Notes: generated by a model not told the origin, from the sequence alone. Counted from the first letter of the stretch, positions 1-8,813 are shown. The stretch: 26,861 nt of DNA from Prevotella sp. UBA6429 (GCA_002437285.1 DJOV01000084.1:1-26861); one strand, 5' to 3'. Translations and numbers: made by a program.

Positions 1-11
1 ACCCTTTATCG

Positions 12-19
12 CAAAATTA
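12..19 (-). promoter_or_regulatory. Possible -7 element of a gene beyond the left edge
   Basis: Read on the minus strand, this is TAATTTTG followed by C, which fits the Bacteroidetes -7 consensus TAnnTTTG. No TTTG lies about 19 bp upstream. It points out of the window, so it could serve a divergent gene to the left. Bases 20-178, between this and the cca promoter, hold nothing else I can support; a minus-strand reading frame there crosses the cca promoter and resembles no known protein. Confidence 0.3.
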
Positions 20-178
20 CCCCACGCAAATCGCGGCGCGGCCGACAAAAAACGCCATTTCCCCGTTCTATTTCATCCGTTCTCCGTGACAAACTTTTCG
101 ACCAAAAAACATGACAAGCCAAAGCGCCCGTGCGGTTCTCGTGATTGTTGGCCGACATCGACTTTATCAGTGGAGCCG

Positions 179-209
179 TTTGTTTTCTCATAAATAATGT
201 GTAACTTTG
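179..209 (+). promoter_or_regulatory. Bacteroidetes-type promoter for the CCA-adding enzyme gene
   Basis: TTTG at 179-182 and TAACTTTG at 202-209 are separated by 19 bp, a full match to the Bacteroidetes sigma-ABfr pattern (-33 TTTG, -7 TAnnTTTG). Transcription would start near 215, giving a leader of about 25 nt before the ATG at 241. It is the best-formed promoter in the window. Confidence 0.75.
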
Positions 210-240
210 CACCGTTTTTTCGAATAAGGACAACTCAACT

Positions 241-1743
241 ATGCGGATACTTAGCGACGACCAACTGGCCCAGATACTCGACCAAGACATCTTCCACAAA
301 ATTTCGGAGGCAGCCGACTCCTTGCACCTGGAGTGCTATGTGGTGGGCGGATATGTGCGTGACCTCTTCCTGGAGCGTCCCTCCAACGACATCGACGTGG
401 TGGTAGTGGGCAGCGGTATCGAGGTGGCCTCACGCCTGAAGACCATGCTGGGACGCAAGGCCCACCTGTCTGTGTTCCGCAACTTTGGCACGGCCCAGGT
501 CAAATGCGGTCCGCTTGAGGTGGAGTTTGTGGGAGCACGCAAGGAAAGCTACAGTCACGACAGCCGCAAGCCCCATGTGGAGGACGGTACCCTCGAGGAT
601 GACCAGAACCGCCGCGACTTCACCATCAACGCCATGGCTGTCTGTCTCAACCATGACCGCTTCGGCCAGCTCGTCGATCCTTTCGATGGTGTGGCTGACC
701 TGGAGGACGGTATCATCGCCACACCCCTCGATCCTGACATCACTTTCAGCGACGACCCCCTGCGCATGATGCGTTGCGTGCGCTTTGCTACCCAGCTCAA
801 TTTTGAGATTGAGGAAGACACGCGAGAGGCGCTGGCCCGCAACGCTGACCGCCTGAAAATCATCAGTGGTGAGCGCATCGAGGAGGAACTCAACAAAATC
901 ATGCTTGCGCCCCATCCCAGCACAGGATTCTACTATCTGCGCGAGTCGGGGTTGCTGCAGCTTATCTTGCCCGAGCTGGTGGCACTCGACGTGGTGGAGG
1001 AACGTCATGGAAGGGCGCACAAGAACAACTTCAACCACACCCTGGAAGTGCTCGAAAACGTGGTGCGCGCACAGAAGGCCAAGGCCAACGACGCGCGTCT
1101 GAACGGCTTGGACGAAAGTCGGCAAGCAACTTCCGGCGAACCGCTTTTCGACCACACGTTGTGGCTGCGCTGGGCGGCGCTGCTCCATGACATCGGCAAA
1201 CCCAAGAGCAAGCGCTGGGACGCGGTCCAAGGTTGGACGTTCCACAATCACAACTATATCGGTGCCAAGATGGTGCCTGCCATCTTCCGCCGGCTGAAGT
1301 TGCCCATGGACGCCAAGATGAAATACGTGCAGAAGCTCGTCGACCTGCACATGCGTCCGCAGGTCATTGCCGACGAGGAGGTGACCGACTCGGCCGTCAG
1401 GCGCCTGGTCAACGATGCCGGTGACGACATCGACGACCTGATGATGCTCTGCGAGGCTGACATCACCAGCAAGAACCAAGTCAGAAAACAACGTTTCCTG
1501 CAAAACTTCCAATTGGTGCGCGAGAAAATAGCGGATCTCAAGGTACGCGACTACAAGCGGCTCCTGCAGCCCTGCATCGACGGCAACGAAATCATGGAGA
1601 TGTTCCATCTGCCACCTTCCCGGGAGGTGGGCACGCTCAAGCAGACACTCAAGGATGCCGTGCTCGACATGCGCGTGCCCAACGAGCGCGAACCGCTCAT
1701 GCAACTGCTCCGGGAAAAGGCACGCGAGATGGGACTGGTGTGA
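241..1743 (+). CDS. CCA tRNA nucleotidyltransferase / poly(A) polymerase family protein with HD domain
   Basis: A cytoplasmic enzyme of the class II nucleotidyltransferase family, most likely adding or repairing the 3'-CCA end of tRNAs. The N-terminal catalytic head has GGYVRD (residues 36-41) and the metal-binding pair D50/D52 in SNDIDVV. RRDFTINAMA follows at 124-133, and DDPLRMMRCVRFA at 171-183 marks the neck that recognises the nucleotide. A C-terminal HD phosphohydrolase domain carries LLHDIGKPKS (H316, D317) and HNHNYIGAKM near 335-344. The 500-residue length suits HD-bearing members. About 25-30 residues (roughly 279-306), rich in polar residues, look like an insertion just before the HD helix. 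The ATG at 241 is well placed behind the promoter. CCA addition and poly(A) polymerase activity cannot be told apart from sequence alone, though the family in Bacteroidetes is usually annotated as CCA-adding. Confidence 0.9.
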   Translation: MRILSDDQLAQILDQDIFHKISEAADSLHLECYVVGGYVRDLFLERPSNDIDVVVVGSGIEVASRLKTMLGRKAHLSVFRNFGTAQVKCGPLEVEFVGARKESYSHDSRKPHVEDGTLEDDQNRRDFTINAMAVCLNHDRFGQLVDPFDGVADLEDGIIATPLDPDITFSDDPLRMMRCVRFATQLNFEIEEDTREALARNADRLKIISGERIEEELNKIMLAPHPSTGFYYLRESGLLQLILPELVALDVVEERHGRAHKNNFNHTLEVLENVVRAQKAKANDARLNGLDESRQATSGEPLFDHTLWLRWAALLHDIGKPKSKRWDAVQGWTFHNHNYIGAKMVPAIFRRLKLPMDAKMKYVQKLVDLHMRPQVIADEEVTDSAVRRLVNDAGDDIDDLMMLCEADITSKNQVRKQRFLQNFQLVREKIADLKVRDYKRLLQPCIDGNEIMEMFHLPPSREVGTLKQTLKDAVLDMRVPNEREPLMQLLREKAREMGLV

Positions 1744-1976
1744 AAAAGTAAAAAGATGGTAAAAGAAGGCCTTTTTAAGAATAAATAGTGTTAAATGTAG
1801 GGTAGCGGGAGAGCCTGTTACTCATTTATTATTTAACTTTGCACCTCGAAAACTGAAAGAATGTTTTGAGTTTTCCGAACCCTCCTTTCTTCAGCCGTCA
1901 AGCTTCAGTGAAGCCGATGTCAAAGATGTTTTGGGATACAACCATTCAACAGATAAAATATACATTTATAATAGGT
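1744..1976 (+). other. Intergenic region and long leader of the efflux operon
   Basis: This 233-bp gap holds one recognisable element, the TAACTTTG at 1834-1841. The part before it is A/T-rich and has only the short self-complementary stretch AAGGCCTT near 1767-1774, which has no loop and does not make a convincing terminator for the gene before. The roughly 130 nt after the -7 element would be an untranslated leader. A TTG at 1866 is in frame with the adaptor, but its 37-residue extension would place a soluble stretch before the lipoprotein signal, so I treat it as leader. Confidence 0.5.
1834..1841 (+). promoter_or_regulatory. -7 element of the efflux operon promoter
   Basis: TAACTTTG followed by CACC matches TAnnTTTG and is nearly identical to the cca promoter core. 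The expected -33 TTTG is absent (GAGC stands at the 19-bp position), which could mean a weak or activator-dependent promoter. The start near 1847 would give a leader of about 130 nt before the ATG at 1977, long for a housekeeping gene. Confidence 0.6.
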
Positions 1977-3179
1977 ATGACAAAGAACAAAATTTTATTG
2001 TTTGCAGCCCTGGCTGCAATGCTCGTCTCGTGTGGAGGCAAGAAGTCATCGGGCAAGCCCGACTTTGGTGACAACGAGTATGCTGTGAGAACCATCGGCG
2101 TGCAGAGCGCTGAGCTCCAGACCACGTATCCCGCTACCATCAAGGGTGTGCAGGATGTGGAGATCCGTCCGAAGGTTTCGGGCTTCATCACCAAGCTGTG
2201 CGTCAAGGAAGGCCAGACCGTGAAGGCCGGACAGCTTCTCTTCGTCATCGACAACGTGACCTACGCCGCCGCAGTGCGCCAGGCCAAGGCTGCCGTGAAC
2301 TCTGCCAAGGCACAGCTCAACACTGCCCGCCTGACCTACAACAACAACATGAAGCTCTTCAAGAACAACGTCATCGGATCTTATGAGCTCCAGTCAGCCA
2401 AGAACAATATGGAGGCCGCCGCTGCCGCCCTCGCACAGGCTGAGGCCAGCTACGTGTCTGCCAAGGAGAACCTTAGCTTCTGCTATGTGACCAGCCCCGC
2501 CAGCGGTGTCATCGGCGACCTGCCTTACCGTGTGGGCGCCCTCGTGAGCGCCAGCAGTCAGCAGCCGCTGACCACCGTGTCGAACATCAGCACCATGCAG
2601 GTCTACTTCTCCATGACCGAGAAGGAACTGCTCGACATGACCAAGACCGCAGGTGGCCTGCACGCAGCCATCAAGGACTATCCCGCCGTGAAGCTCCAGC
2701 TGGCCGACGGTACCATCTACAACCAGCCGGGCCGTGTGGCCACGGTGAGTGGCGTCATCGATCCCACGACAGGTAGCGTGTCGATGCGCGCCGACTTCCC
2801 CAACCCCCAGCACTTGCTGAAGAGCGGAGGCTCGGGCTCCATCGTCGTGCCTCATGTGTCGAGCTCGGCCATTGTCATCCCGCAGGATGCCGTGGCACAG
2901 GTGCAGGACAAGCACTTCGTGTATGTCGTAGGCAAGAACAACAAGGTGAAATATACGGCGGTGACCATCGATCCCAAGGATGACGGAAAGACCTATATCA
3001 TCACAAGCGGACTGAAGGCAGGCGACCGCATCGTGGTCAACGGCATCTCCTCGCTCACCGACGGAATGGAGATCAAGCCCGTCAGTGAGGCCCAATACCA
3101 GGAGAAGCTGAAGAAGACCGAGCAGATGGGCGCCGACCAGGGTGACCTGGAGAAGCTCAAGAAGGACTTTGGCAAGTAA
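1977..3179 (+). CDS. RND efflux pump periplasmic adaptor (membrane fusion protein), lipoprotein
   Basis: The adaptor subunit of a tripartite resistance-nodulation-division efflux pump, joining the inner-membrane transporter to the outer-membrane channel across the periplasm (AcrA/MexA family). The 400-residue product starts with a lipoprotein signal peptide ending in MLVSCGG, so Cys19 should be lipidated. A barrel/lipoyl half-motif follows (VEIRPKVSGFITKLCVKEGQ), then an alanine-rich coiled-coil hairpin (AVRQAKAAVNSAKAQL, then NNMEAAAAALAQAEASY). The second lipoyl half is CYVTSPASGVIGDLPYRVG, and beta-barrel and membrane-proximal domains end the protein. The ATG at 1977 was chosen because it begins exactly at the signal peptide. 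The pump gene follows after 42 nt. Substrates (drugs, bile salts, lipids) cannot be read from the sequence. Confidence 0.93.
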   Translation: MTKNKILLFAALAAMLVSCGGKKSSGKPDFGDNEYAVRTIGVQSAELQTTYPATIKGVQDVEIRPKVSGFITKLCVKEGQTVKAGQLLFVIDNVTYAAAVRQAKAAVNSAKAQLNTARLTYNNNMKLFKNNVIGSYELQSAKNNMEAAAAALAQAEASYVSAKENLSFCYVTSPASGVIGDLPYRVGALVSASSQQPLTTVSNISTMQVYFSMTEKELLDMTKTAGGLHAAIKDYPAVKLQLADGTIYNQPGRVATVSGVIDPTTGSVSMRADFPNPQHLLKSGGSGSIVVPHVSSSAIVIPQDAVAQVQDKHFVYVVGKNNKVKYTAVTIDPKDDGKTYIITSGLKAGDRIVVNGISSLTDGMEIKPVSEAQYQEKLKKTEQMGADQGDLEKLKKDFGK

Positions 3180-3221
3180 TACACGCATATTTCCAAGGAA
3201 AGGAACAAAAGAGAATAATCC

Positions 3222-6200
3222 ATGAAATTAGATAGATTTATCAAGCGTCCGGTGCTTTCCACGGTGATCTCCATCGTGATTGTCATCCTCGGTGTCATCG
3301 GACTCATATCGCTGCCTATCGAGCAGTACCCGAACATCGCACCGCCTACCATCATGGTGCGCGCCTCGTATACGGGTGCCAACTCCGAGACGGTGCTCAA
3401 CTCCGTGCTTGCCCCGCTGGAGGAGCAAATCAACGGTGTGGAGGGCATGACCTACATGACCTCGTCGGCCACCAACGACGGTTCGGCCTCTATCACAGTC
3501 TATTTCAAGCAAGGCATGAACGCCGACATGTGTCAGGTGAACGTGCAGAACCGCGTGTCGCAGGCTTCGGCCCTGTTGCCTGCCGAGGTGACCAAGGCTG
3601 GTGTGCAGGTCATGAAGAGACAGTCGTCTACCGTCATCCTCTTCGGTCTCACGGCCGATGATGACCGTTACGATGACGAGTTCCTCGCCAACTATGCCAA
3701 CATCAATGTGGTGCCGGCCATCAAGCGTGTGAACGGTGTGGGTGAGTGTCAGTGCTTCTCACAGAAAGACTACACCATGCGCCTCTGGATCGACCCCGTG
3801 AAGATGAAGAGCTACGGGCTCATCCCCACCGACCTCACGGGTGTGCTCTCACAGCAGAACATAGAGGCCGCTCCGGGATCTGTGGGTGAGAACAGCGACA
3901 TGCAATATGAATACACCTTCCGCTACAAGGGACGCCTGAAGACCCCAGAGGAGTTTGGCAACATGATCATCAAGTCGTCTCAGGACGGGCAGACCATCCG
4001 TGTGAAGGATGTGGCTCGCGTCGAGATGGGTGCGCTGTCCTACTCGGTGGCTTCTGAGCTCAACGGCAAGCCTTCTGTGACCATGATGGTGACCCAGACG
4101 GCCGGTTCGAACGCCACGGAGATCGCCAACAACATCAAGCAACTGCTCGCCGAGCAGGGAAAGACACTGCCCCCCGGACTCCATTTCGACGTGATGCAGG
4201 ATGTCACGGAGTTCCTCTTCGCTTCCATCGAAGACTTGGTGAAGACGCTGCTCGAGGCTTTCGTCCTTGTGTTCATCGTCGTCTACATCTTCTTGCAGGA
4301 CACACGTTCCACGCTCATCCCGCTCATCGCTGTGCCGGTGTCGTTGGTGGGTACGTTCTTCTTCCTCTATGTGTTTGGCTTCTCGCTCAACCTCTTGACG
4401 CTGGCTGCCCTCGTGCTGGCCATTGCCATCGTGGTCGACGATGCCATCGTGGTCGTGGAGGCCGTCCACGCCAAGCTCGACTTGGGATACAAGTCGGCAC
4501 GCCAGGCTTCCATCGACGCCATGAATGAGATCTCGGGCGCCATCATCTCCATCACGCTTGTGATGGCCGCCGTGTTCATTCCTGTGTCGTTCATGGGGGG
4601 AACATCAGGTACCTTCTATCGTGAGTTCGGTATCACGATGGCTATCTCCATCGTCATCTCGGCCTTGAACGCCTTGACCCTTTCGCCTGCTCTTTGCGCC
4701 ATCTTGCTGAAGCCGAAGAATGAGGACGGCAGCGAGCGCAAGATGTCAATGGTCGACCGTTTCCATGCTGCGTTCAACGCTACCTACACCAAGGTGCAGG
4801 ACCGTTACCGCAACGGCGTGCGCCGCATCGTCGAGCGCCCGGTCATCGCCATCGGCGCCGTCATCGTGGGCATCGTGCTCATGGGCGTGCTCATGGCTAC
4901 CACCAAGACGGGCCTGGTGCCTGACGAGGACACGGGTACCGTGTTCTGCACGGTCTCAACGCCTCCTGGAACCTCCACCAAGAAGACGGAGGAGGTGATG
5001 GACCAGGTGGACCGCATGCTTGCCACCAACCCCGCCATCGAGAGCCGCATGCGCATCGCTGGCTACAACTTCATTGCCGGACAGGGATCCAACCAGGGTA
5101 CGTTCATCATCAAGCTGAAGTCGTTTGAGGAGCGCCAGAAACTGGAAGGACCGCTGAAATATGTGGGTGTGCACAACCTGGGATCGACCATGGTGCTGGG
5201 CATGATCTACAAGCAGACGGCAGCCATCAAGGGTGCGCAGATCCTCGCTTTCCAGCCGCCTATGGTGCAAGGCTTCTCGGCCACCAACGGTCTGACCTTC
5301 TCCATGCAGGACCGCACAGGTGGCGATGTCAACAAGTTCTACGAAGTGACGCAGAAGTTTATCGCCGAGCTCAACAAGCGCCCGGAGATCTCCAATGCCA
5401 TGACCTCATACGACACCAAGTATCCGCAGTATAAGATTGATGTGGATGTGGCCAAGTGCAAGCAGAGCGGCATTGACCCCTCGACGGTGCTCACCACCAT
5501 GCAGGGCTACTATGGAGGTATGTATGCCTCTAACTTCAACGCCTACGGCAAGCTCTATCGTGTCTACATCCAGGCTGACCCCAAGGACCGTGCTGACCTG
5601 AAGAGCCTCGACAACATCTATGTGCGCACGTCGGCTGGCGACATGGCTCCCATCAAGGAGTATGTGTCATTGAGCCGCGTGTATGGTCCGCAGGAAATCG
5701 ACCGTTTCAACCTCTTCACCTCCATCAATGTCAACGCGTCGGCTGCCGATGGCTACTCGACGGGTGACGCCTTGAAGGCCATGGACGAGGTGGCCAAGAC
5801 CTCGCTGCCTACCGGATACAGCTATGAGTTCTCTGGCTTGACGCGTAACGAGCAGGAGTCGAGCAACTCCACGGCGATGATCTTCATCCTGTGTCTGACG
5901 TTCGTCTACCTCATCCTCTCGGCCCAGTATGAGTCGTATGTGCTGCCCTTGTCGGTCATCCTCTCCATCCCGTTCGGTCTGGCAGGTGCGTTCTTGTTCA
6001 CCAACCTGTTTGGCAACAACAACGACATCTACATGCAGATCGCGCTGATCATGCTGATGGGCCTCTTGGCCAAGAACGCCATCTTGATCGTGCAGTTCGC
6101 CTTGGAGCGCCGACAGACGGGTATGGCCATCTCATGGTCGGCCGTGCTCGGAGCTGCTGCCCGTCTGCGTCCTATCCTGATGACCTCGTTGGCCATGATC

Positions 6201-6491
6201 ATCGGTCTGCTTCCTATGCTGATGCCTTGGGGTGTGGGCTACCATGGTAACATGACCTTGGGTGCCGCTGCCATCGGAGGTATGCTGATCGGTATGCTCT
6301 GCCAGATCATGATCGTGCCCGCACTCTTCTACATCTTCCAGACGCTGCAGGAGAAGATCAAGCCAATCGAGTTTGAGGATGACAACGCCGATGTGGCCAC
6401 AGAGCTCAAGCAGTACACCAACCCGCTGGCTGCCAACTTCCGCACCGGTGAGGAGAAGCTTGCTGGCGACAAGGCCAATCCCAACATGTAA
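3222..6491 (+). CDS. RND efflux pump inner-membrane transporter, HAE1 (AcrB/MexB) family
   Basis: The proton-driven inner-membrane transporter of the tripartite pump, 1089 residues, close to the family's usual 1030-1060 with a slightly long C-terminus. It starts with the classic MKLDRFIKRPVLSTVISIVI first membrane helix. The proton-relay aspartates are present as D406/D407 in AIVVDDAIVVVEAVH, and the matching lysine is K951 in LLAKNAILIVQFA. Large periplasmic porter/docking loops follow TM1 and TM7, giving the usual two-fold repeat of 12 helices. The hydrophilic tail after TM12 (about the last 45 residues) is cytoplasmic. The gene sits between its adaptor (42 nt upstream) and its outer-membrane channel (37 nt downstream), so all three are presumably co-transcribed. 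The HAE1 class mainly exports hydrophobic and amphiphilic compounds. Confidence 0.96.
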   Translation: MKLDRFIKRPVLSTVISIVIVILGVIGLISLPIEQYPNIAPPTIMVRASYTGANSETVLNSVLAPLEEQINGVEGMTYMTSSATNDGSASITVYFKQGMNADMCQVNVQNRVSQASALLPAEVTKAGVQVMKRQSSTVILFGLTADDDRYDDEFLANYANINVVPAIKRVNGVGECQCFSQKDYTMRLWIDPVKMKSYGLIPTDLTGVLSQQNIEAAPGSVGENSDMQYEYTFRYKGRLKTPEEFGNMIIKSSQDGQTIRVKDVARVEMGALSYSVASELNGKPSVTMMVTQTAGSNATEIANNIKQLLAEQGKTLPPGLHFDVMQDVTEFLFASIEDLVKTLLEAFVLVFIVVYIFLQDTRSTLIPLIAVPVSLVGTFFFLYVFGFSLNLLTLAALVLAIAIVVDDAIVVVEAVHAKLDLGYKSARQASIDAMNEISGAIISITLVMAAVFIPVSFMGGTSGTFYREFGITMAISIVISALNALTLSPALCAILLKPKNEDGSERKMSMVDRFHAAFNATYTKVQDRYRNGVRRIVERPVIAIGAVIVGIVLMGVLMATTKTGLVPDEDTGTVFCTVSTPPGTSTKKTEEVMDQVDRMLATNPAIESRMRIAGYNFIAGQGSNQGTFIIKLKSFEERQKLEGPLKYVGVHNLGSTMVLGMIYKQTAAIKGAQILAFQPPMVQGFSATNGLTFSMQDRTGGDVNKFYEVTQKFIAELNKRPEISNAMTSYDTKYPQYKIDVDVAKCKQSGIDPSTVLTTMQGYYGGMYASNFNAYGKLYRVYIQADPKDRADLKSLDNIYVRTSAGDMAPIKEYVSLSRVYGPQEIDRFNLFTSINVNASAADGYSTGDALKAMDEVAKTSLPTGYSYEFSGLTRNEQESSNSTAMIFILCLTFVYLILSAQYESYVLPLSVILSIPFGLAGAFLFTNLFGNNNDIYMQIALIMLMGLLAKNAILIVQFALERRQTGMAISWSAVLGAAARLRPILMTSLAMIIGLLPMLMPWGVGYHGNMTLGAAAIGGMLIGMLCQIMIVPALFYIFQTLQEKIKPIEFEDDNADVATELKQYTNPLAANFRTGEEKLAGDKANPNM

Positions 6492-6528
6492 TATTATCAG
6501 TGACAACAGGTCATTTAATAGCATTAAG

Positions 6529-7914
6529 ATGAAAATGAAGAATATCATTCCGATAGCCATCGCAGCTGCTCTGATGAGCAGTTGCGGGGTCTATACCAAA
6601 TATGAGCGCCCGAACGTGAACACCACAGGACTGGTGCGTGACTCGGCCTCAGTGGCCGACACGCTCGCGGTGGCCGACACGACCAACTTCGGCAACCTGC
6701 CCTGGCGCAGTGTCTTCACCGATCCGCAGTTGCAAGCGCTCATCGAGAAGGGACTGCAGAGCAATGTCAACATGCTCAACGCGGCACTGAACGTACAGAT
6801 GGTCGAGGCACAGCTCAAGGCGGCCAAGCTCGCCTTTGTGCCCTCGTTTACCTTCTCCCCACAAGGCACCATCGCATCATGGGACGGAGGCAAGGCCACC
6901 AAGACCTATTCGCTGCCCATCACGGCCAGCTGGAGCGTGGATCTCTTCGGTAACCTGCTCAACCAGAAGCGCAGCGCGCAGATGAGCCTGCTGGCCACCA
7001 AGGACTATCAGCTCGTGGTGAAGACGAAGCTCATCGCCAACATCGCCAACATGTACTACACGCTTCTCATGCTCGACAAGCAGCTGGAGGTGGTCAACAA
7101 CATGGCTTCGCTGGTGAAGGACACGTGGAACATCATGAAGATACAGAAAGAACTGGGACGCACCAAGGAGACCAGTGTGCAAAGCGCGGAGAGCAACTAC
7201 TACTCAGTGCTTGCGCAGGCCACAGACTTGAAGCGCCAGATCCGCGAGACGGAGAACTCCCTCTCGCTGCTGCTCGGGCAGTCGGCCCAGCACATCGCTC
7301 GCGGCACGCTCGACGCTCAGTCGTTGCCTTCGTCGTTCGCTACGGGGGTGGGCATACAGCTGCTCAACAACCGTCCGGATGTACACTATGCGGAAATGTC
7401 ACTCGCACAGTGCTTCTATGATGTCAACACCGCCCGCTCGCGCTTCTATCCGAGCCTTACCATCAGCGCAACAGGTGCCTACACCAACAGCAGTGGCATG
7501 GGCATCGTGAACCCGGGCAAGATGCTTCTCAACGCGGTGGGTAGCCTTGTGCAGCCCATCTTCCAGCACGGGCAGCTCGTGGCCGGACTGAAAGTGGCCA
7601 AGGCACAGCAGGAACAGGCCTACAACACCTGGCAGAACGCCGTGCTCTCGGCGGGTAGCGAGGTGAGCAACGCCCTGGTGCTCTACAACTCTTCGGAGGA
7701 GAAGAGCCAGCTGGAGGCCAAGCAGGTGGAGAGCCTGAAGAAGAACGTAGAGTACACCAAGCTCCTCTTCAACGATGGCAGCAGCACCTATCTTGAGGTC
7801 ATCACCGCACAGCAGAGCCTGCTCAACGCGGAACTCTCGAAGGTGGCCGACGACTTCTACAAGATGCAAGCTGTGGTGAACCTCTACTATGCACTTGGTG
7901 GAGGACGCGATTAA
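6529..7914 (+). CDS. Outer-membrane efflux lipoprotein, NodT/OprM (TolC-like) family
   Basis: The outer-membrane exit channel of the tripartite pump. The 461-residue product has a lipoprotein signal ending LMSSCGVY, making Cys19 the lipidated residue, and then the tyrosine/proline-rich start typical of the family (YTKYERP). Two TolC-type repeats follow, rich in long helices (for example VNMLNAALNVQMVEAQLKAA and NNRPDVHYAEMSLAQ). SRFYPSLTISATGAY and the C-terminal SSTYLEVITAQQSLLNAEL are hallmark OMF motifs. The ATG at 6529 was chosen because it begins the signal peptide; upstream in-frame codons overlap the pump gene and encode nothing sensible. Another in-frame ATG at 6535 is possible and changes nothing of substance. 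Confidence 0.93.
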   Translation: MKMKNIIPIAIAAALMSSCGVYTKYERPNVNTTGLVRDSASVADTLAVADTTNFGNLPWRSVFTDPQLQALIEKGLQSNVNMLNAALNVQMVEAQLKAAKLAFVPSFTFSPQGTIASWDGGKATKTYSLPITASWSVDLFGNLLNQKRSAQMSLLATKDYQLVVKTKLIANIANMYYTLLMLDKQLEVVNNMASLVKDTWNIMKIQKELGRTKETSVQSAESNYYSVLAQATDLKRQIRETENSLSLLLGQSAQHIARGTLDAQSLPSSFATGVGIQLLNNRPDVHYAEMSLAQCFYDVNTARSRFYPSLTISATGAYTNSSGMGIVNPGKMLLNAVGSLVQPIFQHGQLVAGLKVAKAQQEQAYNTWQNAVLSAGSEVSNALVLYNSSEEKSQLEAKQVESLKKNVEYTKLLFNDGSSTYLEVITAQQSLLNAELSKVADDFYKMQAVVNLYYALGGGRD

Positions 7915-7946
7915 CGTTTTCATTCTTACATTAAAGCATTTAGATT

Positions 7947-8726
7947 ATGAACAACATAAGTCCACAAGCATACGTTGACCCCAAGGCGAAAATCGGCAAC
8001 AATGTGACCATCTATCCCTTCGCTTACATCGAGGGGGACGTAGAGATTGGAGACGACTGCGTCATCTATCCCTACGTGAGCATCATGAATGGCACGCGTA
8101 TGGGGCGCGGCAACAAAGTATATCAAAACACGGTGCTGGGAGCTGAGCCGCAAGACTTCAACTACAAGGGTGAGGTTACAACCCTTGAGATTGGCGATGA
8201 GAACATCATCCGTGAGAATGTGGTGATCAACCGTGCCACCTATGCCACCGGCAAGACGCACATCGGCAACCGCAACTTCCTCATGGAGGGCGTGCACATC
8301 AGCCATGACACCGATGTCCACGACTACTGTGTCTTTGGCTATGGCACCAAGATTGCCGGTGACTGCGAGATCCACAGTGGCATCATCTTCTCATCGGGTG
8401 TCATTGTCAATGCGCAAGTGCGCGTGGGTACAGCGGCCATGGTCACCAGTGGCTGCCGCGTGAGCAAGGATGTACCGCCCTTCATCGTCGCTACCGACAA
8501 TCCCGTGCGCTATGCGGGGCTCAACCAGGAGTTGCTGCGCAACCATGGCATCACCGACAAGGTACTCAACCACCTGGCCAACGCCTACCGCCTGGTGTTC
8601 CATGGTCAGACGTCAGTCTTCGACGCTGCCATCCAGATCAAGGAGCAGGTGCCCGACGGGGCTGCCGTGAGAAACGTGGTGAACTTCATTCAGAGCACGA
8701 AGCTCGGAATCATCGGAAAAATGTAA
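7947..8726 (+). CDS. lpxA: LpxA-type acyl-ACP--UDP-N-acetylglucosamine O-acyltransferase (possibly a paralogue)
   Basis: A left-handed beta-helix (hexapeptide repeat) acyltransferase of the LpxA family, the cytoplasmic enzyme that puts the first acyl chain on UDP-GlcNAc in lipid A synthesis. The 259-residue length fits. The start YVDPKAKIGNNVTIYPFAYI is typical, as are IIRENVVINR (88-97), MEGVHISHD (with His120 at the place of the E. coli catalytic His125) and KDVPPF (174-179). One oddity: where E. coli has VHQF (His160), this protein reads VNAQ (154-157), so the second active-site histidine is an asparagine. The gene lies 32 nt behind the efflux channel gene, without lpxC/fabZ or lpxD around it. 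It could be the only LpxA of the cell, or a specialised second copy acting on another acyl donor or sugar nucleotide; I lean to the second. Confidence 0.8.
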   Translation: MNNISPQAYVDPKAKIGNNVTIYPFAYIEGDVEIGDDCVIYPYVSIMNGTRMGRGNKVYQNTVLGAEPQDFNYKGEVTTLEIGDENIIRENVVINRATYATGKTHIGNRNFLMEGVHISHDTDVHDYCVFGYGTKIAGDCEIHSGIIFSSGVIVNAQVRVGTAAMVTSGCRVSKDVPPFIVATDNPVRYAGLNQELLRNHGITDKVLNHLANAYRLVFHGQTSVFDAAIQIKEQVPDGAAVRNVVNFIQSTKLGIIGKM

Positions 8727-8756
8727 CTCATACCTATACAATTTTTATCTTATGAC

Positions 8757-8788
8757 AAAAGGGCTTGGCCGTGAGGTCAAGCCCTTTT
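8757..8788. terminator. Bidirectional intrinsic terminator between lpxA-type gene and esterase
   Basis: A hairpin with a 14-bp stem (AAAAGGGCTTGGCC paired with GGTCAAGCCCTTTT, one G-U) and a GTGA loop at 8771-8774. A-rich and T-rich flanks give a U-tract in both directions. It ends the efflux/lpxA operon on the plus strand and the radical SAM / fusion / esterase operon on the minus strand, which stops at 8814. Confidence 0.85.
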
Positions 8789-8813
8789 CTTAGTAGCACG
8801 CTTGGTATGAGTG

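Noticed and set aside
6..299. 97-codon minus-strand frame at the left end
   Set aside because: It runs through the cca promoter and start codon, and the sequence resembles no protein.
430..1704. Long minus-strand reading frame (424 codons) opposite the CCA-adding enzyme gene
   Set aside because: Composition is that of an antisense shadow of a GC-rich gene; no recognisable motif, no promoter, and the plus-strand frame has full family signatures.
1744..1800. Possible terminator after the CCA-adding enzyme gene
   Set aside because: Only a loop-less AAGGCCTT palindrome is seen.
1866..1976. N-terminal extension of the efflux adaptor from a TTG at 1866
   Set aside because: It would bury the lipoprotein signal peptide behind 37 soluble residues; the ATG at 1977 fits.
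2394..3188. 264-codon minus-strand frame opposite the efflux adaptor
   Set aside because: His/Val/Gly-rich shadow composition and no family match.
3849..4469. 206-codon minus-strand frame opposite the RND pump
   Set aside because: Strongly biased His/Asp/Glu composition typical of antisense to a membrane protein gene.
6373..6528. Longer start of the outer-membrane channel inside the pump gene
   Set aside because: The added residues read as out-of-frame pump sequence; the lipobox is placed correctly only from 6529.
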